From the NCBI GenBank assembly GCA_963575745.1, contig CAUYUJ010018496.1, positions 1-64,000 on the forward strand: 64,000 bases of DNA, in the 5' to 3' direction. This DNA is from Prorocentrum cordatum. Lineage: Eukaryota; Sar; Dinophyceae; Prorocentrales; Prorocentraceae. Positions 10,452 to 20,992 of the stretch are shown in pieces (within the stretch, counting starts at the first letter, position 1; each line of letters begins with the position of its first letter). Made by a program: the position numbers and the translations under genes. Under the pieces are notes generated by a model. It made no database searches. It was not told the origin of the DNA and was given only the letters and a program-made list of their open reading frames with translations.

Positions 10452-10970
10452 GGAGGAGGAGGAGGAGGAGGAGGAGGAGGAGGAGGAGAGAGGAGGAGGA
10501 GGAGGAGGAGGAGGAGGAGGAGGAGGAGGAGGAGGAGGAGGAGGAGGAGGAGGAGGAGGAGGAGGAGGAGGAGGAGGAGGAGGAGGAGGAGGAGGAGGAG
10601 GAGGAGGAGGAGGAGGAGGAGGAGGAGGAGGAGGAGGAGGAGGAGGAGGAGGAGGAGGAGGAGGAGGAGGAGGAGGAGGAGGAGGAGGAGGAGGAGGAGG
10701 AGGAGGAGGAGGAGGAGGAGGAGGAGGAGGAGGAGGAGGAGGAGGAGGAGGAGGAGGAGGAGGAGGAGGAGGAGGAGGAGGAGGAGGAGGAGGGAGGAGG
10801 GAGGAGGAGGAGGAAGGAGGAGGAGGAGGAGGGGAGGAGGAGGAGGAGGAGGAGGAGGAGGAGGTGGAGGAGGAGGGCAGGAGGGAGGAGGAGGAGGAGG
10901 AGGAGGAGGAGGAGGAGGAGGAGGAGGAGGAGGGAGGAGGAGGAGGAGGAGGAGGAGGAGGAGGAGGACG
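10452..10970 (+). repeat. Very long (GGA)n microsatellite
   Basis: About 520 bp of GGA units, with about 300 bp uninterrupted (roughly 10,491-10,791, near 100 perfect units). The rest carries GGGA and GGT variants. All three plus frames are open as poly-Glu, poly-Gly or poly-Arg and all three minus frames as poly-Ser, poly-Pro or poly-Leu, so the 400-580 codon frames here are not genes. Such tracts are also hard to assemble, and the length may be wrong. Confidence 0.95.
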
Positions 10971-11118
10971 AGTTTGCCCCACGCCGCTCGCTCTGCGCCC
11001 GCCCGGGAGGAGGCTCCGAGGGGGCTCCCTGGGTCGGAGGGGAGCACGGCGCCCGGCCCCGGCCCCGCAGCAGGCGGGGCGACGAGGAGGCCGGAGGGGC
11101 GAGCGGTGCAGGCGGGGA

Positions 11119-11392
11119 TCGGGGATCGAGGATCGAGGGTTCGAGGGCTCGAGGGCTCGAGGGTTCGAGGGTTCGAGGGTTCGAGGGTTCGAGGGTTCGA
11201 GGGTTCGAGGGTTCGAGGGTTCGAGGGTTCGGGGATCGAGGGTTCGAGGTTCGAGGGTTCGAGGGTTCGAGGGTTCGAGGGTTCGAGGGTTCGAGGATCG
11301 AGGGTTCGGGGATCGAGGGTTCGAGGTTCGGGTTCGGGGATCGAGGGTTCGAGGATCGAGGGTTCGGGGATCGAGGGTTCGAGGATCGAGGC
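11119..11392 (+). repeat. TTCGAGGG minisatellite, copy 1
   Basis: Tandem 8-9 bp units of GGGTTCGA with GATCGAGG variants, about 30 units. The same motif recurs at 19,680-19,798. It resembles a tRNA T-loop (GGTTCGA) but has no tRNA around it. Confidence 0.9.
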
Positions 11393-11397
11393 TCGCT

Positions 11398-11535
11398 GGG
11401 GTCGTCGCGACACGGTCCTGCCGCGCGGTACCTGGGACCCCTGGGGGCGGGGCGGGAGCTCGCCATGCAGGCAGGGGGGTCCCGAGGGCACGACCCCCGC
11501 TTCGGCCACGCGATGCGGGGGGCAGAGGTGGGATG
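11398..11535 (+). repeat. Conserved tail of the TTCGAGG minisatellite, copy 1
   Basis: About 135 bp that closely matches 19,799-19,955. Shared blocks include CCTGGGACCCCTGGGG, GGGAGCTCGCCA, CGGCCACGCG and GGGGGGCAGAGG. In both places it follows the minisatellite in the same orientation, so the two form one composite repeat. Confidence 0.75.
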
Positions 11536-11617
11536 AGGGGCAAGGAGAAGGGTGGACTGGCACAGGGGGGATGCGTCGACCTGGCATCGGCGATGCATCG
11601 TCGATAGATCGGGGACA

Positions 11618-11785
11618 TCACCACCCACCAAACCACCCCAACCCAACCCGAAGGCCCCAATTTACCCTCGATTTCCAGTGGGGGGGGGTCGGGAAACATC
11701 GAAAAAACACATGTGGAACCCTTACCCCCCCCCAACCCGAAATTCGGGTCTTCGGGTTGGGTTGGGGTGGTCTGGTAGGTAGTCA
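11618..11785. repeat. Foldback element with 27-bp inverted ends
   Basis: Bases 11,627-11,653 are the reverse complement of 11,750-11,776 with 26 of 27 matches, and weaker pairing extends about 9 bp outward. The interior is about 96 bp and holds C and G homopolymers. It has no coding capacity and no obvious target-site duplication. It could be a MITE-like element or a strong hairpin. Confidence 0.75.
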
Positions 11786-12300
11786 GGACAGGCCCCCGAC
11801 CGCGAATCCCCACGTTCCTGGGCGGGATGGGGCTACCGGGCCCCTAGCGGCGATCAATGGGCGATTCGGGGTCGGTGCGTCCCCCACATGCCCATCCCCC
11901 CTCCTCGCTGCCCCCGATGGGAGGGCTTTGAGAAGCCTGCCCCCCTGCCCCCCATGCCCCCCTGGTGCGCGCCGCCGGCCCCAGCTGGAGCTCGCCGCGC
12001 ATGGCGAGCTCCAGCGGGGGCCATGCAGGGTGCACGGCAGGGGCGAGCTCCAGCTGGACCTCGGCAACGTTGAAGCGGTTCAGAGCCCCGAGTTGATTTC
12101 AGCGCAGGAACAAAGAACAAACAGCGCATAAGCGTGAACAACAGAAGTGCCCTGGGTTGTTTCCAGCGCTTTCGATGTCTCGGGGCCCTCCCCGGGCCCC
12201 CCGTGACCGTCCGAGGAGGCATCCTCGTGGCGACAGGCGGGTCCCCAGGGAAGGCCCCTGGGGGGTTCAGGGCCCGCTTCCGCCAGGACCCGCTTCATTC
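11786..12300. other. No gene recognised; short GAGCTCCAGC repeats
   Basis: GC-rich sequence with repeated CTGGAGCTCG and GAGCTCCAGC words near 11,985-12,060 in both orientations. No gene motif was found. Confidence 0.5.
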
Positions 12301-12308
12301 ATCGCGAG

Positions 12309-12513
12309 GGCTGCTTGCCCTCCTCCTGCTCCTTCTCCTCCTGCTCCTCCTCCTGCTCCTCCTCCCCCTCCTCCTCCCCCTCCTCATCCTCCTCCTCCTC
12401 CTCGTCCTTCTCGTCCTCGTCCTCCTCCTCCTCCTCGTCCTCCTCCCCCTCCTCCTCCTCCTTCTCCTCCTCCTCCTCCTCCTCCTCCTCCTCCTCCTCC
12501 TCCTCCTCCTTCG
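12309..12513 (+). repeat. CTC/TCC pyrimidine tract
   Basis: About 205 bp of CTCCTC units with CTG, CTT and CGT variants, the strand complement of the GGA tracts elsewhere in the window. Confidence 0.95.
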
Positions 12514-13479
12514 CCTCCCTTGCATCCAGGCCGCAGGTCGCAGCGTCGGCACGGTTGGACTCGGCCCGGTGCCGTGGGTTCTACCCCGAGGTTTGGATTG
12601 GCTGACGGGTAAAGCCGTGGTGCATTTGCGTTGCTCGTTGGCCCTGGCCTGGTCCAAGGGACCTGGTCGGTCTGAGCGGGCGTCTTCAGAACGGCCCGCT
12701 GAGCGGTGGCTGGCGCGCTGGTCCACGCACAGCAGGCGCTGCGCGCTCTACCCGACCCGACCCTCCCGTGCATCCGACCTCACTCGTTCTGGAGGGTCGA
12801 GGAGTTTGAATCCTTGCAGGGATCGGGGCCGAAGGGGCGTGATGGCGAGGCAGGGCGTGGTAGTGCTTGACGCTTCGCGCAACCCCACCAGCCCATCCAG
12901 CAACGATCCCTGGCCGAGTTGCCGTGGCAAGCCAAGTGTAGGAGCATGCAGTGCGTGGCACAAAGGGGGAGGGCAGGCGTCCTATCACCTGCGCGCCCCC
13001 CGTTCGCATCTCTTTCTCGGAAAGCTCGAGGGTCTCCCGTGAGGACGCCGCGGAGGCCCCTACGGTTGGCCGCGGAGTGTTTCGTGGCATCGGAGATGCG
13101 CTAAGGAAACCAGGGGTCGACCAGAAAGGTCGTCGCCTCTTATGAGCTCCCGCGGGGTGTTTGCGGAGGCTTGTGGGGCCCCTCGGCCTTGCTGTGGGCC
13201 TTGTGGAGGCTATTCGCACCCTCCTGGACCGATCCAGAAGGACATCAACTAAGAAAGGAATCCTCGACGGAGCCCCTCCAGAAGTCCGAGGCCGAAAGCT
13301 CGTCTCTTGGGGACGTGCTGTTTCTCTCTCTCTCTCTCTCTCTCTATCTGGGTGCTCGTCGGGGCCCTATTGGGGCCCTTCTGGCTCCCTCTTGAGATTC
13401 TCTTGCGCAAGTTTGGGTTTGTCTTCCTGCCTCAGAAGCTCATCGGATGCGAAACAGCGAGAGACAATTGAAGCATTGA
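12514..13479. other. No gene recognised; (TC)n at 13,321-13,346
   Basis: Mixed sequence without recognisable protein motifs. A (TC)n dinucleotide run of about 13 units lies at 13,321-13,346. Frames of 60-300 codons exist but change strand and composition without any domain. Confidence 0.5.
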
Positions 13480-13835
13480 AACACACATACTATAGTTTTG
13501 AATGAGTTTGGATTACCGGGGGCATGCTTGAGAGGCTTTGAAGCTCATCCAGTGCGGACTTGCTAGGGGCATGCAGTGGCATACTGGAGGCACGCTGGAC
13601 GCAATGTTGGTCCAAGCTTGCCCACACTGCGCCATCCGTGAGGCCATGTTGTGCTGGTTGGGGCCATCTTGAAGCAGTATTGAGCCCAAGCGAGCCCTCT
13701 GACACATCGGCCCCGTCCCGTCCACGCCCAGGGGAGCGAAGAGGGAGAGAGGTAAAATCCCTCCCCGAAGGGGAGGCAAGGGAATTGAGAGAATCGGAGC
13801 GCTAAACCGCGTACGCCCAGAGGGCTGGTGCGCCT
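13480..13835 (+). repeat. Dispersed repeat family B, copy 2
   Basis: Second copy of the repeat seen at 7170-7530, with the same start word TTTGAATGAGTTTGG and the same end word ACGCCCAGAGGGCT. The interior has degenerate GGCCATCTTG words. The copies differ by many substitutions and small indels, so the duplication is old. Confidence 0.65.
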
Positions 13836-15238
13836 CTGAATCATGCTGAAGGACCATGGCGCCGAGAGCACCGAGGTGCAGCTGCTGTGAGAGCGTAGAT
13901 ACCGAAATTGTGCATTCGCCGCGCTGGTGAGACAGCAGGAACGAGAAAGAGTAAATGACACATCGCGGGCGAAATGCCAGAAGACAGATTTCGACTGCTG
14001 ACAAGTTCAGAGCATACAGTCTCGCAGTTTTGTGTCTATCCGATGGAGGAGTTGTTGAATACCATCCGTGGAGGTTCATGTGGGGATCGTCTCACATTTC
14101 TAGTTCCGAGCACTGTCGAGGAATAGCGCGCACTGTGGAAGTAAGGCGCGTACAGCATGGCCGCATCCAGAAAAGACGTGCGCCGCAAGGTGGCAGAATG
14201 GCAGCATGATCGAGGATCTTGGATTCCACTGCCAGTGCAATGGTTGACCACTGCAGACCATCATCGGCGGATTGGTTGATATGTTCGGTCGGGGATAGGA
14301 ATGGGAGTTGTCGTTCTGGAGCGTTCCAGAACACCCTCAGAAACGCTCTCAGAACGTTCGGAGTTCTGGAACGCTCTTTGAAGGCCGCGGCGCCCAATAC
14401 ATCCTCCAGAAACGTTGAATCTCAGAGATCCCCAATTTGTCCCTGTTCGATGTCGTCCTTGCCTTGGCTTCGTCATAAAGATGACGGGGATGCGGGAGCA
14501 AGCAAGACATGTAATTGTGCCGAGCGGCTGCGGTTGTAGTCTGTTCAGATCACCCAGGAATGCTGAGCCGCGCGCGGTGCGAAGCGACCGCGGGGAATGT
14601 GTGCAGTGCCGGGGCGAATGTCGCGGGAGGATCCGTGCGAACTTTCTGGCGAAGAGCTCGATCTCAGGGAGACTCTCCTCGCTCCGTGCTCCAGTTATTG
14701 CGTGAGCCGCGTCGCCTGTGGCTTCGCTGCTGCGGGCACCCTGTGTGTGTTGCGGGTGCAGACCACAGCCGCTGCCACGGGCGAGAGTCTACATACCGCC
14801 ATTGGCGTGAAAAACGCCCACCAGGCGTAAAGGTCAACGCTGCTGTACTCAGGACCCCCGTGCCCCCAATGTCAATGTTGAAAGCGGGGCTGCCTTGGCG
14901 GTGAAGATCTGAGCGTTCTTTATGCCGATGCTTGCACCCCGACAGTGGCCGCGAACGCAACATTGAGATGGGGGGTCCGGGGGCGAGTACTTTGCCGTGT
15001 CGTTTCTAGATGGGCGTTGTTTCGCCAACAGCGGTACCATGCCAGTTGGCGCCCCGAGGGGATTTCTAAATCTGCAGCGCCACCCTTGGGATTCCGCCAA
15101 GATGAGTGCAGCACTGCGCGCGCCCTCGGCGGGCCTGTGCCGTACGCAGCGCCGCGCCCTGCTCTCGGAAGGCCTCTGGGAGACACTTTTGGAGGCCTCT
15201 CTCGGTGCTCTTCGGGGTCCTCCCCGCCTCTTGCCAGA
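13836..15238. other. No gene recognised
   Basis: Moderate-GC sequence without repeats or protein motifs. A cluster of inverted TTC/GAA pentamers lies at 14,313-14,385 and is described in the findings. No RNA gene was identified. Confidence 0.45.
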
Positions 15239-15604
15239 GGAGAGGAGGAGGAGGAGGAGGAGGAGGAGGAGGAGGAGGAGGAGGAGGAGGAGGGAGGAGG
15301 GAGGAGGGAGGAGGGAGGAGAGGAGGAGGGAGGAGGAGGAGGAGGAGGAGGAGGAGGAGGAGGAGAGGAGGAGGGGGAGGAGGAGGGAGGAGGAGGAGGA
15401 GGGCGGAGGGAGGAGGAGGAGAGGGGAGGAGGAGGAGGAGGAGAGAGGAGGAGGAGGAGGAGGAGGAGGAGGAGGAGGGAGGAGGGAGGAGGAGGAGGAG
15501 GAGGAGGACGAGGAGGAGGAGGAGGAGGCGGAGGAGGAGGAGGAGAGGGGAGGGAGGGGGAGGGGGAGGGGGAGGGGGAGGGGGAGGGGGAGGGGGAGGG
15601 GAAG
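15239..15604 (+). repeat. GGA tract ending in (GGGGGA)n
   Basis: About 300 bp of GGA and GGGA units followed at 15,548-15,602 by nine or so regular AGGGGG units. The last part has the four or more closely spaced G-runs needed for G-quadruplexes. Confidence 0.9.
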
Positions 15605-16127
15605 GAGGAGGTCGGGCAGGACCCCAGGAGCTGCCCCACAGGGCCAGAGCGGGGCCTAGAGTCGAGGCCAAGGCTGGGCGTGGCAGGGCAGGGCAGAGGG
15701 GGGGGGGACGGAGGGCACGTCACCCGCGGGGGCGCGACGAGAACCTCGGGAGTAGCACCCCTACCTTCAGATGCATCTCCTGGGACGTCAAATTCTGACT
15801 TCGCCCTGGTGCGAGATCCGGCATAATCTGGCATCTGGTTTGATCTGGCTTATCATCTGGCTAAACCCCGCGCACTCCGCGGCCCAATCCGGCGTAACAG
15901 CCCCCCAATGGGGCTTCGGTCTCCCGGTCTCCCCAAGCCTTCCGGGGAAGACCTCCCAGGAGTGGCCTCCTGACCCACCCCGCCAGGCCAGCCCGCGAGT
16001 CCGCCCGCGGGGTGCCTCGTTAGTCTGTCCTCCCGAGGGGGCGTGGCAGCCGCCCGCTTTGCGGGCCTGCGCCAGCGGGGCTCAGCCCCCAGGCCGCCAT
16101 GTTCCACCAGGTCGAGTCACCAGAACG

Positions 16128-16258
16128 AGTGGTGTGGCCAAGTCCACTCCCGACGATCGCCCCCTGGCGGCGCGCGGTCCTGGCATCAAGACAGAACGAG
16201 TGGCGCGGCCAAGTCCACCCACGACGATCGCCGCTGGCGGCTCGCGGTCCTGGCCGCA
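16128..16258 (+). repeat. Tandem duplication, about 66-bp unit
   Basis: Two adjacent copies, 16,128-16,190 and 16,191-16,258, share CAGAACGAGTGG, GGCCAAGTCCAC, CGACGATCGCC and GCGGTCCTGGC with about a dozen differences. Confidence 0.75.
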
Positions 16259-16259
16259 G

Positions 16260-17370
16260 GGCCACCCTTCTCCAGGAGAGGGGGGGGGAGAGAGCGAAGC
16301 GGCGCGCCGGCGCCGCGGCGCAGGCGAGGGGCGCGGAGCCCGGCGACACACAGCCAAGACGCCGGACGGAGGCAGGCGCGGCGCTCGGGAGGGGGGCTCC
16401 GGTCTGCGGGCCGCTTCGGCGGTCGGCGGGCGTGCTCGAAGCCGAGGCGCGCCGTGGCCAGAGAGGCCCCTCCCGTCCTTCTGCAGCGTCCCCTCTGGCG
16501 GTCGCCCAGCACCCCACTCTGCCCTCCTCCTCCCTCCTATCTTCTGCGGCCGGTTCTCCTCCCGCGCGCCCTCCCCTCTGGCAGCGCGGTGGCGGCGTGG
16601 GCGGGGGGGGGGGCGCCGCGGCACGGCGGCGGCAGGGTAGCGCGCAGGGGCTCGCGGGGGCAGGGCGCACCGCGGCGAGGCGGCGGCAGGGTCGCGCGCG
16701 TGAGGGCGCCGGCGGCGCCGGCGGCGCCGGGCGCTCGCGCACCGCGGCGCCGCGCGCGGCGCAGCTGGGCGGCGGCCCGCCCCGCCCTGCCCCCACCAGG
16801 GCGCGCCCGCGCGGCCGCGGCCGTGCGATGCGCGCGCGCGCGCGCACCGGCGCCAGCGCCGTGTCGGCGGCTCGGAGATGGGCCTCGGCTGCGCGCAAGA
16901 GAGGCCGCTTGCCGGCCCTCGGCCTGAGGTTTGTCGCCCTTGGTGAGCGTCCTGGACGCTTCTCGGCGCCGCGGCTGGGTCCACCTCGAAAAACTGGTCA
17001 GGCTGGACCCCAGGAGGGATCTGGGGACCGATCTTGAGCGCATCGGGTCTGGGCGGGGGGGCCCTCGACCTGCATCTGCCGCACCTTCGGCGCGGCAGGT
17101 GCCGCGCTGCTGCGGCCGCCGCCGCGGCCGCAGCGGCGTCCACCGTCGAGACCGCAGCGGCGGCGCCTTCCGCGCGGAAGGTGCGGAAGGCGCAGGTCGA
17201 GGGGGAGTCACCTTTGGTGCGGGCCCAGAAGGGGTCCCCCCCAGAAGTGGCCTGCGCGCCTGGAGTTGGCGTCCCCCCGCGGCCCCCCTCACGCACCAAG
17301 GGCCACTCCTGCCTGGGGCCCCTCATGCGTGCAGCAGAAGGGGGGCCCAGATCTCTAACGGTCTGACTGT
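16260..17370. other. CpG-dense region, no gene recognised
   Basis: Extremely GC- and CpG-rich, with GGCGGC and GCGCGC runs. Frames of 250-460 codons are open on both strands because stop codons are rare at this composition. None shows a domain. Confidence 0.5.
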
Positions 17371-17371
17371 T

Positions 17372-17500
17372 GTCGGGGGCCGTCATTTGTCCCCGGGGCC
17401 ACCAGAAACGGATCCAGGACGAACAAATGCCCTTGGGGAAGCGGGTCGGGACCTCTGGGGCCGCGGACGGAACAAACAATTATCGGCGGATGTCCAGGGC
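17372..17500 (+). repeat. Dispersed element E1, diverged plus copy
   Basis: Has CGGATCCAGGACGAA, GGGGAAGCGGGTCGGGAC and a terminal GGAACAAACAATTATC block in the order seen for E1 at 28,480-28,575. Confidence 0.5.
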
Positions 17501-17687
17501 CTTGAGGACGCCTGGCCTCAAGCAGTGAGGGCTCAGCTTGGGCTATGCTCATATTCCGAGTTGTTCACTGATCACCACCCCGCTCGCCGGCCCGTTCTGC
17601 CCCCCTCACCCACGCCCACCGAGCGGACCCCTTCAAGCGACCACCCCCCGCCAAGTCCCACGAAGGACACCGATTCTGACCCCCCGA

Positions 17688-17775
17688 GGCGGGCTCGGGC
17701 TCGGGCTCGGGCTTGCTCCAAGCCCGAGCCTCAAGCCCGAGCCTCGGCCCGAGCCCACGCCCGAACCAACGCCCG
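17688..17775. repeat. GGGCTC / GAGCCC hairpin
   Basis: Three to four GGGCTC units are followed, after a 5-6 base loop, by GAGCCC units, giving a stem of about 20 bp with a second weaker GAGCCC set downstream. Confidence 0.75.
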
Positions 17776-17781
17776 AGCCAT

Positions 17782-18330
17782 CGAGGAGGAAGAAAAGCAG
17801 GAGGAGGAGGAGGAGGAGGAGCAGGAGCAGGAGCAGGAGGAGGAGGAGGAGGAACAGAAGAGGAACGGAGGACGAGGAGGAGGAGGAGGAGGAGGAGGAG
17901 GAGGAGGAACGGAGGAGGTGGAAGAGGAGGAGGAACGGAGGAGGAGGAAGAGGAGGCACGGAGGAACAGAGGAGGAACGGAGCAACGGAACAACGGAGCA
18001 ACGGAGCAACGTAGCAACGGAGCAACGGAGCAACGGGGCAACGGATCAACGGAGCAACGGAGCGACGGAGCAACGGAAAGTCGGAGTGGAGGAGGAGGAG
18101 GAGGAGGAGGAGGAGGAGGAGGAGGAACATGAGGACAAACGGAGGAGGAATAACGGAGGAGGAACGCAGGGACGGAGGAGGAGGAGGAGGAGGAGGAGGA
18201 GGAGGAGGTTGGCTACGCCCGAGGAGGAGGGGAGGAGGAGGAGGAGGAGGAGGAGGCGGAGGAGGAGGCGGAGAAGGCGGAGGAGATGGAGGAGGAGGAG
18301 GAGCAGGAGGAGCAGGAGGAGCAGGAGGAT
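17782..18330 (+). repeat. GGA tract with GGAGCAAC tandem repeat
   Basis: GGA units flank a tandem run of the 8-mer GGAGCAAC (about 17,975-18,075). The tract is interrupted by GGAACGGA words that also dominate 18,970-19,492. Confidence 0.9.
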
Positions 18331-18955
18331 CCCTGGTAGGACGGCTCTTCGCGCGCTGCGAGACCATGTCGTTGCTCACCCTCTCCTTCCTCTTAAAGCA
18401 CTTCATCCCCAACGTGTACTCTACCTGTCCCTCCTGCACTCCCTCTTCCCCGATAACTTGATCACGATGTTCAAGGCTCGTCTGCGCAGAGGTTCAGAGT
18501 CGGTCCAAGAGATTGAGACGATTGACTGGGATCGCTGCCGTACCGAGAGTCTCTCCCTCCCTCCTTCCCGGCGCGCTGCCGTGCTGAAAACTCTTGCCGC
18601 TGCCTGGGTTGCTGATAGCCGATTTCAGAAGTCTACACCATGCATGCTTGGATGCCCAGATTGTGCAGACAGATTTTGGCACTACTGGAAGTGCCCACGT
18701 TTCCTGAGGCTCCTCACAGAAGTTGTTGGGCACCCTCTTGACTATCGTCCCCTCGCTCGCCTCGGCGTCCTTTCCCCCTTCTCGTGCCTCTTTTGCCATC
18801 CCTGTCTTCGCCTACTTCCTGTTCAATGCCTTGCACCCTCTCGTGTCAGTGTCAGCGCCTGTGATCCCGCCAGACACGCAATCCAGCGTGCTCAGGGCGG
18901 TGCGGTTTCAGGTTGCCCGCCCAACGTGCGGTGGCCTGTGCACGTGATGTGGATG
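18331..18955 (+). pseudogene. LINE 3' fragment (C-terminal zinc-binding region)
   Basis: Unique DNA trapped between two GGA tracts. In frame 2 it reads about 180 residues containing C-x3-C-x2-C followed by FWHYWKCPRF, so the pattern is C, C, C, then H-x3-C, close to the zinc-binding motif found after the reverse transcriptase of many LINEs. The stretch before it, with ARLRRGSESVQEI and WDRCRTESLSLPPSRR, also looks like LINE C-terminal sequence. No reverse transcriptase or endonuclease is present and the flanks are simple repeats. It is most likely a 5'-truncated LINE copy, but the assignment rests on one motif. Confidence 0.5.
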
Positions 18956-18969
18956 ACCCCCAGGCGCCC

Positions 18970-19492
18970 CCCTGCTACGCCCGAGGAGCAGGGGGAGAAG
19001 GAGGAGGAGGAGGGGGAGGGGGAGAGAGGAGGAGGAGGCACGGAGGAGGAGGAGGGGGAGGAGGAGGAACGGAGGAGGAGGATGGGAGGAGGAGGATGGG
19101 AGGAGGAACGGAGGAACGGAGAAGAAACGTAAGAGGAACGGAGGAGGAACGGAGGAGCGCGGGAGCGGAGGAGGAGGCGGAGGAGGAGGAACGGAGCAGG
19201 AACGGCGGAGGAACGGAGGAGAAACGGAGGAGGGACGGAAGAGGAACGGAAGAGGAACGGACGAACGGAGGAGGAGGAGGAGGAGGAGGAAGAACGGAGG
19301 GGTAACAGAGGAGGAACAAAGGAACGGAGGAGGAGGGGGAGGAGGAGGAGGAGGAGGAGGAGGAGGAGGAACAGCAGGAGGAGAAGGGGGAGGAGGAGGA
19401 GGAGGATGAGGAGGAGAAGAGGAGGAGGAGGAGGAGGAGCAGGAGGAGGAGGAGGAGCAGGAGGAGAGAGCAGGAGGAGAGGAGGAGGAGAG
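18970..19492 (+). repeat. GGA / GGAACGGA tract
   Basis: Purine-rich repeat with frequent GGAACGGA words. It forms the 5' neighbour of the second TTCGAGG minisatellite, as another GGA tract does for the first. Confidence 0.9.
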
Positions 19493-19679
19493 AGGAGCAG
19501 CCCCCCCACGCCTATCGGGCATCGTCGGGGGCCCGCCCCTCGGGGCCCCGTCTCTGAGCACCCGATCGTCATGGAGGCCGCGCCAGGCGCGGGATGGGCG
19601 CCGCAGGCGGACGGGCCGGCGCAGCGGCGGAGCTTTGCGCAGAGGAGCCCACCGCCCTGGGGCGGCGCGCTGCCTTGAG

Positions 19680-19798
19680 GATTGAGGTTCGAGGGTTCAA
19701 GGGTTCAAGGATCGAGGCTCGAGGTTCGAAGGTTCGAGGTTCGAGGATCGAGGTGCGAGGTTCGAGGGTTCGAGGTTCGAGGATCGAGGTTCGAGGTG
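19680..19798 (+). repeat. TTCGAGG minisatellite, copy 2
   Basis: About 14 units of GGTTCGA and GGATCGA, shorter and more degenerate than copy 1 at 11,119-11,392. Confidence 0.85.
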
Positions 19799-19955
19799 GG
19801 TCGTCGAGGCGCGAACCTGCCGCGCGGGGCCTGGGACCCCTGGGGCTGGGGCGGGCACGGCAGGGAGCTGCCGGCGGGAGCTCGCCACGCAGGAAGGGGC
19901 TCTCGAGGGCACGGCCCCGGCTTCGGCCACGCGCAGCGGGGGGCAGAGGATCAAG
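19799..19955 (+). repeat. Conserved tail of the TTCGAGG minisatellite, copy 2
   Basis: Matches 11,398-11,535 along its length, with about 20 bp extra near 19,860. Confidence 0.75.
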
Positions 19956-20850
19956 CAGTGGCGAAGCTTCTTGTCTAGCCTCTCCACCAAAGAATGTTCG
20001 AAGAGCCGCGTGCGCTCCGCGCGAAAGGTTATTGGAGCATTTCTGGCCGATGCCGTCCTGTTTTGACGCATCGGCTTTCTGCGTTTTAAGAACATTGTTT
20101 TGTCAAGTACTGGAACTCTTGTGGGTTCTGAGAAATGCCGCGGGAGGCCTATAGGAATGCCCGGTCGGCCGGTCCCTGCTCAAGATACGCCCGTCTTGGT
20201 GCGCAGCACGAGCCGTGCTCAAATCGTCCGTTTCAACGCGTTGCGCGCTGGCTCGGCGTTTCGGCCCAGGTCTTGGCGAACGCGTCGCGCCGAACGTACG
20301 TTTTCGATCTGCGTGCTGGCCTGCGTGTCAGCACGCCACGGGTTGCGTTTTGCGTATGTGGCCGGCTAGGTTCCGCATCTCTGGCGCTTCGCTGGTCGCT
20401 TGAGGGCCTTGACCCAGGCATTCAGGATCGATGTCGATTCGAACGATCCGATTCGATATCCATTCTGGCCAGCACGATCCGATCGGATTCCGCTCCGAGC
20501 TCGGAGACGCCCGTCTTGAATCGAGGCGTGCCTGTCCGTCTACGGGAGGAATGCTCAAGAACCGTCAGACATCTGGGGCTGATGTTTCGACTGTGTTGGG
20601 ACCATGTTTGAGCATTGCCAGCCCGGGGCCCTCCCTCGGGCCTGGGCCCCGGCGGCCAGGCGTGAGGAGGCCCGTGCCGTCGCGGGAGTCTCCCTGGCCC
20701 TGGATGCTCCCGCGGCAGCTCGGCGGCCCGCGCCTCCGCATTGGCGGGGGGGGGGGGGGCACAGGGCTCCCGCTCCTTCTCCGCTCGCCGCGCCGCGACG
20801 GCGGCGCCCGCGCGGCAGTCGGTGCGCGGCTCGCAGCGGCGCCCGAGGAT
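19956..20850. other. No gene recognised
   Basis: Mixed sequence with GATCCGATTCG words near 20,430-20,480 and a stretch at 20,527-20,556 that resembles one end of the palindromic element at 29,168-29,270. No gene motif. Confidence 0.45.
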
Positions 20851-20992
20851 CCTCCTCCTCCTCCTCCTCCTTCTCCTCCTCCTTCTCCTCCTCCTCCTCC
20901 TCCTCCTCCTCCTCCTGCTCCTCCTCCCTCCTGGTCCTCTTCCTCCTCCTCCTCCTCCTCCTCCTCCACCTCCTCCTCCTCCTCCTCCGCAC
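20851..20992 (+). repeat. CTC pyrimidine tract
   Basis: CTCCTC units with CTT and CTG variants, about 140 bp. Confidence 0.95.

Noticed and set aside
11119-11392. TTCGAGG minisatellite as tRNA genes
   Set aside because: GGTTCGA resembles a T-loop, but there are no acceptor, D or anticodon stems around it.
10265-12131. Open frames of 400-580 codons across the GGA tract on both strands
   Set aside because: All six frames are open because the GGA repeat has no stops. The products are homopolymers joined to unrelated GC-rich sequence.
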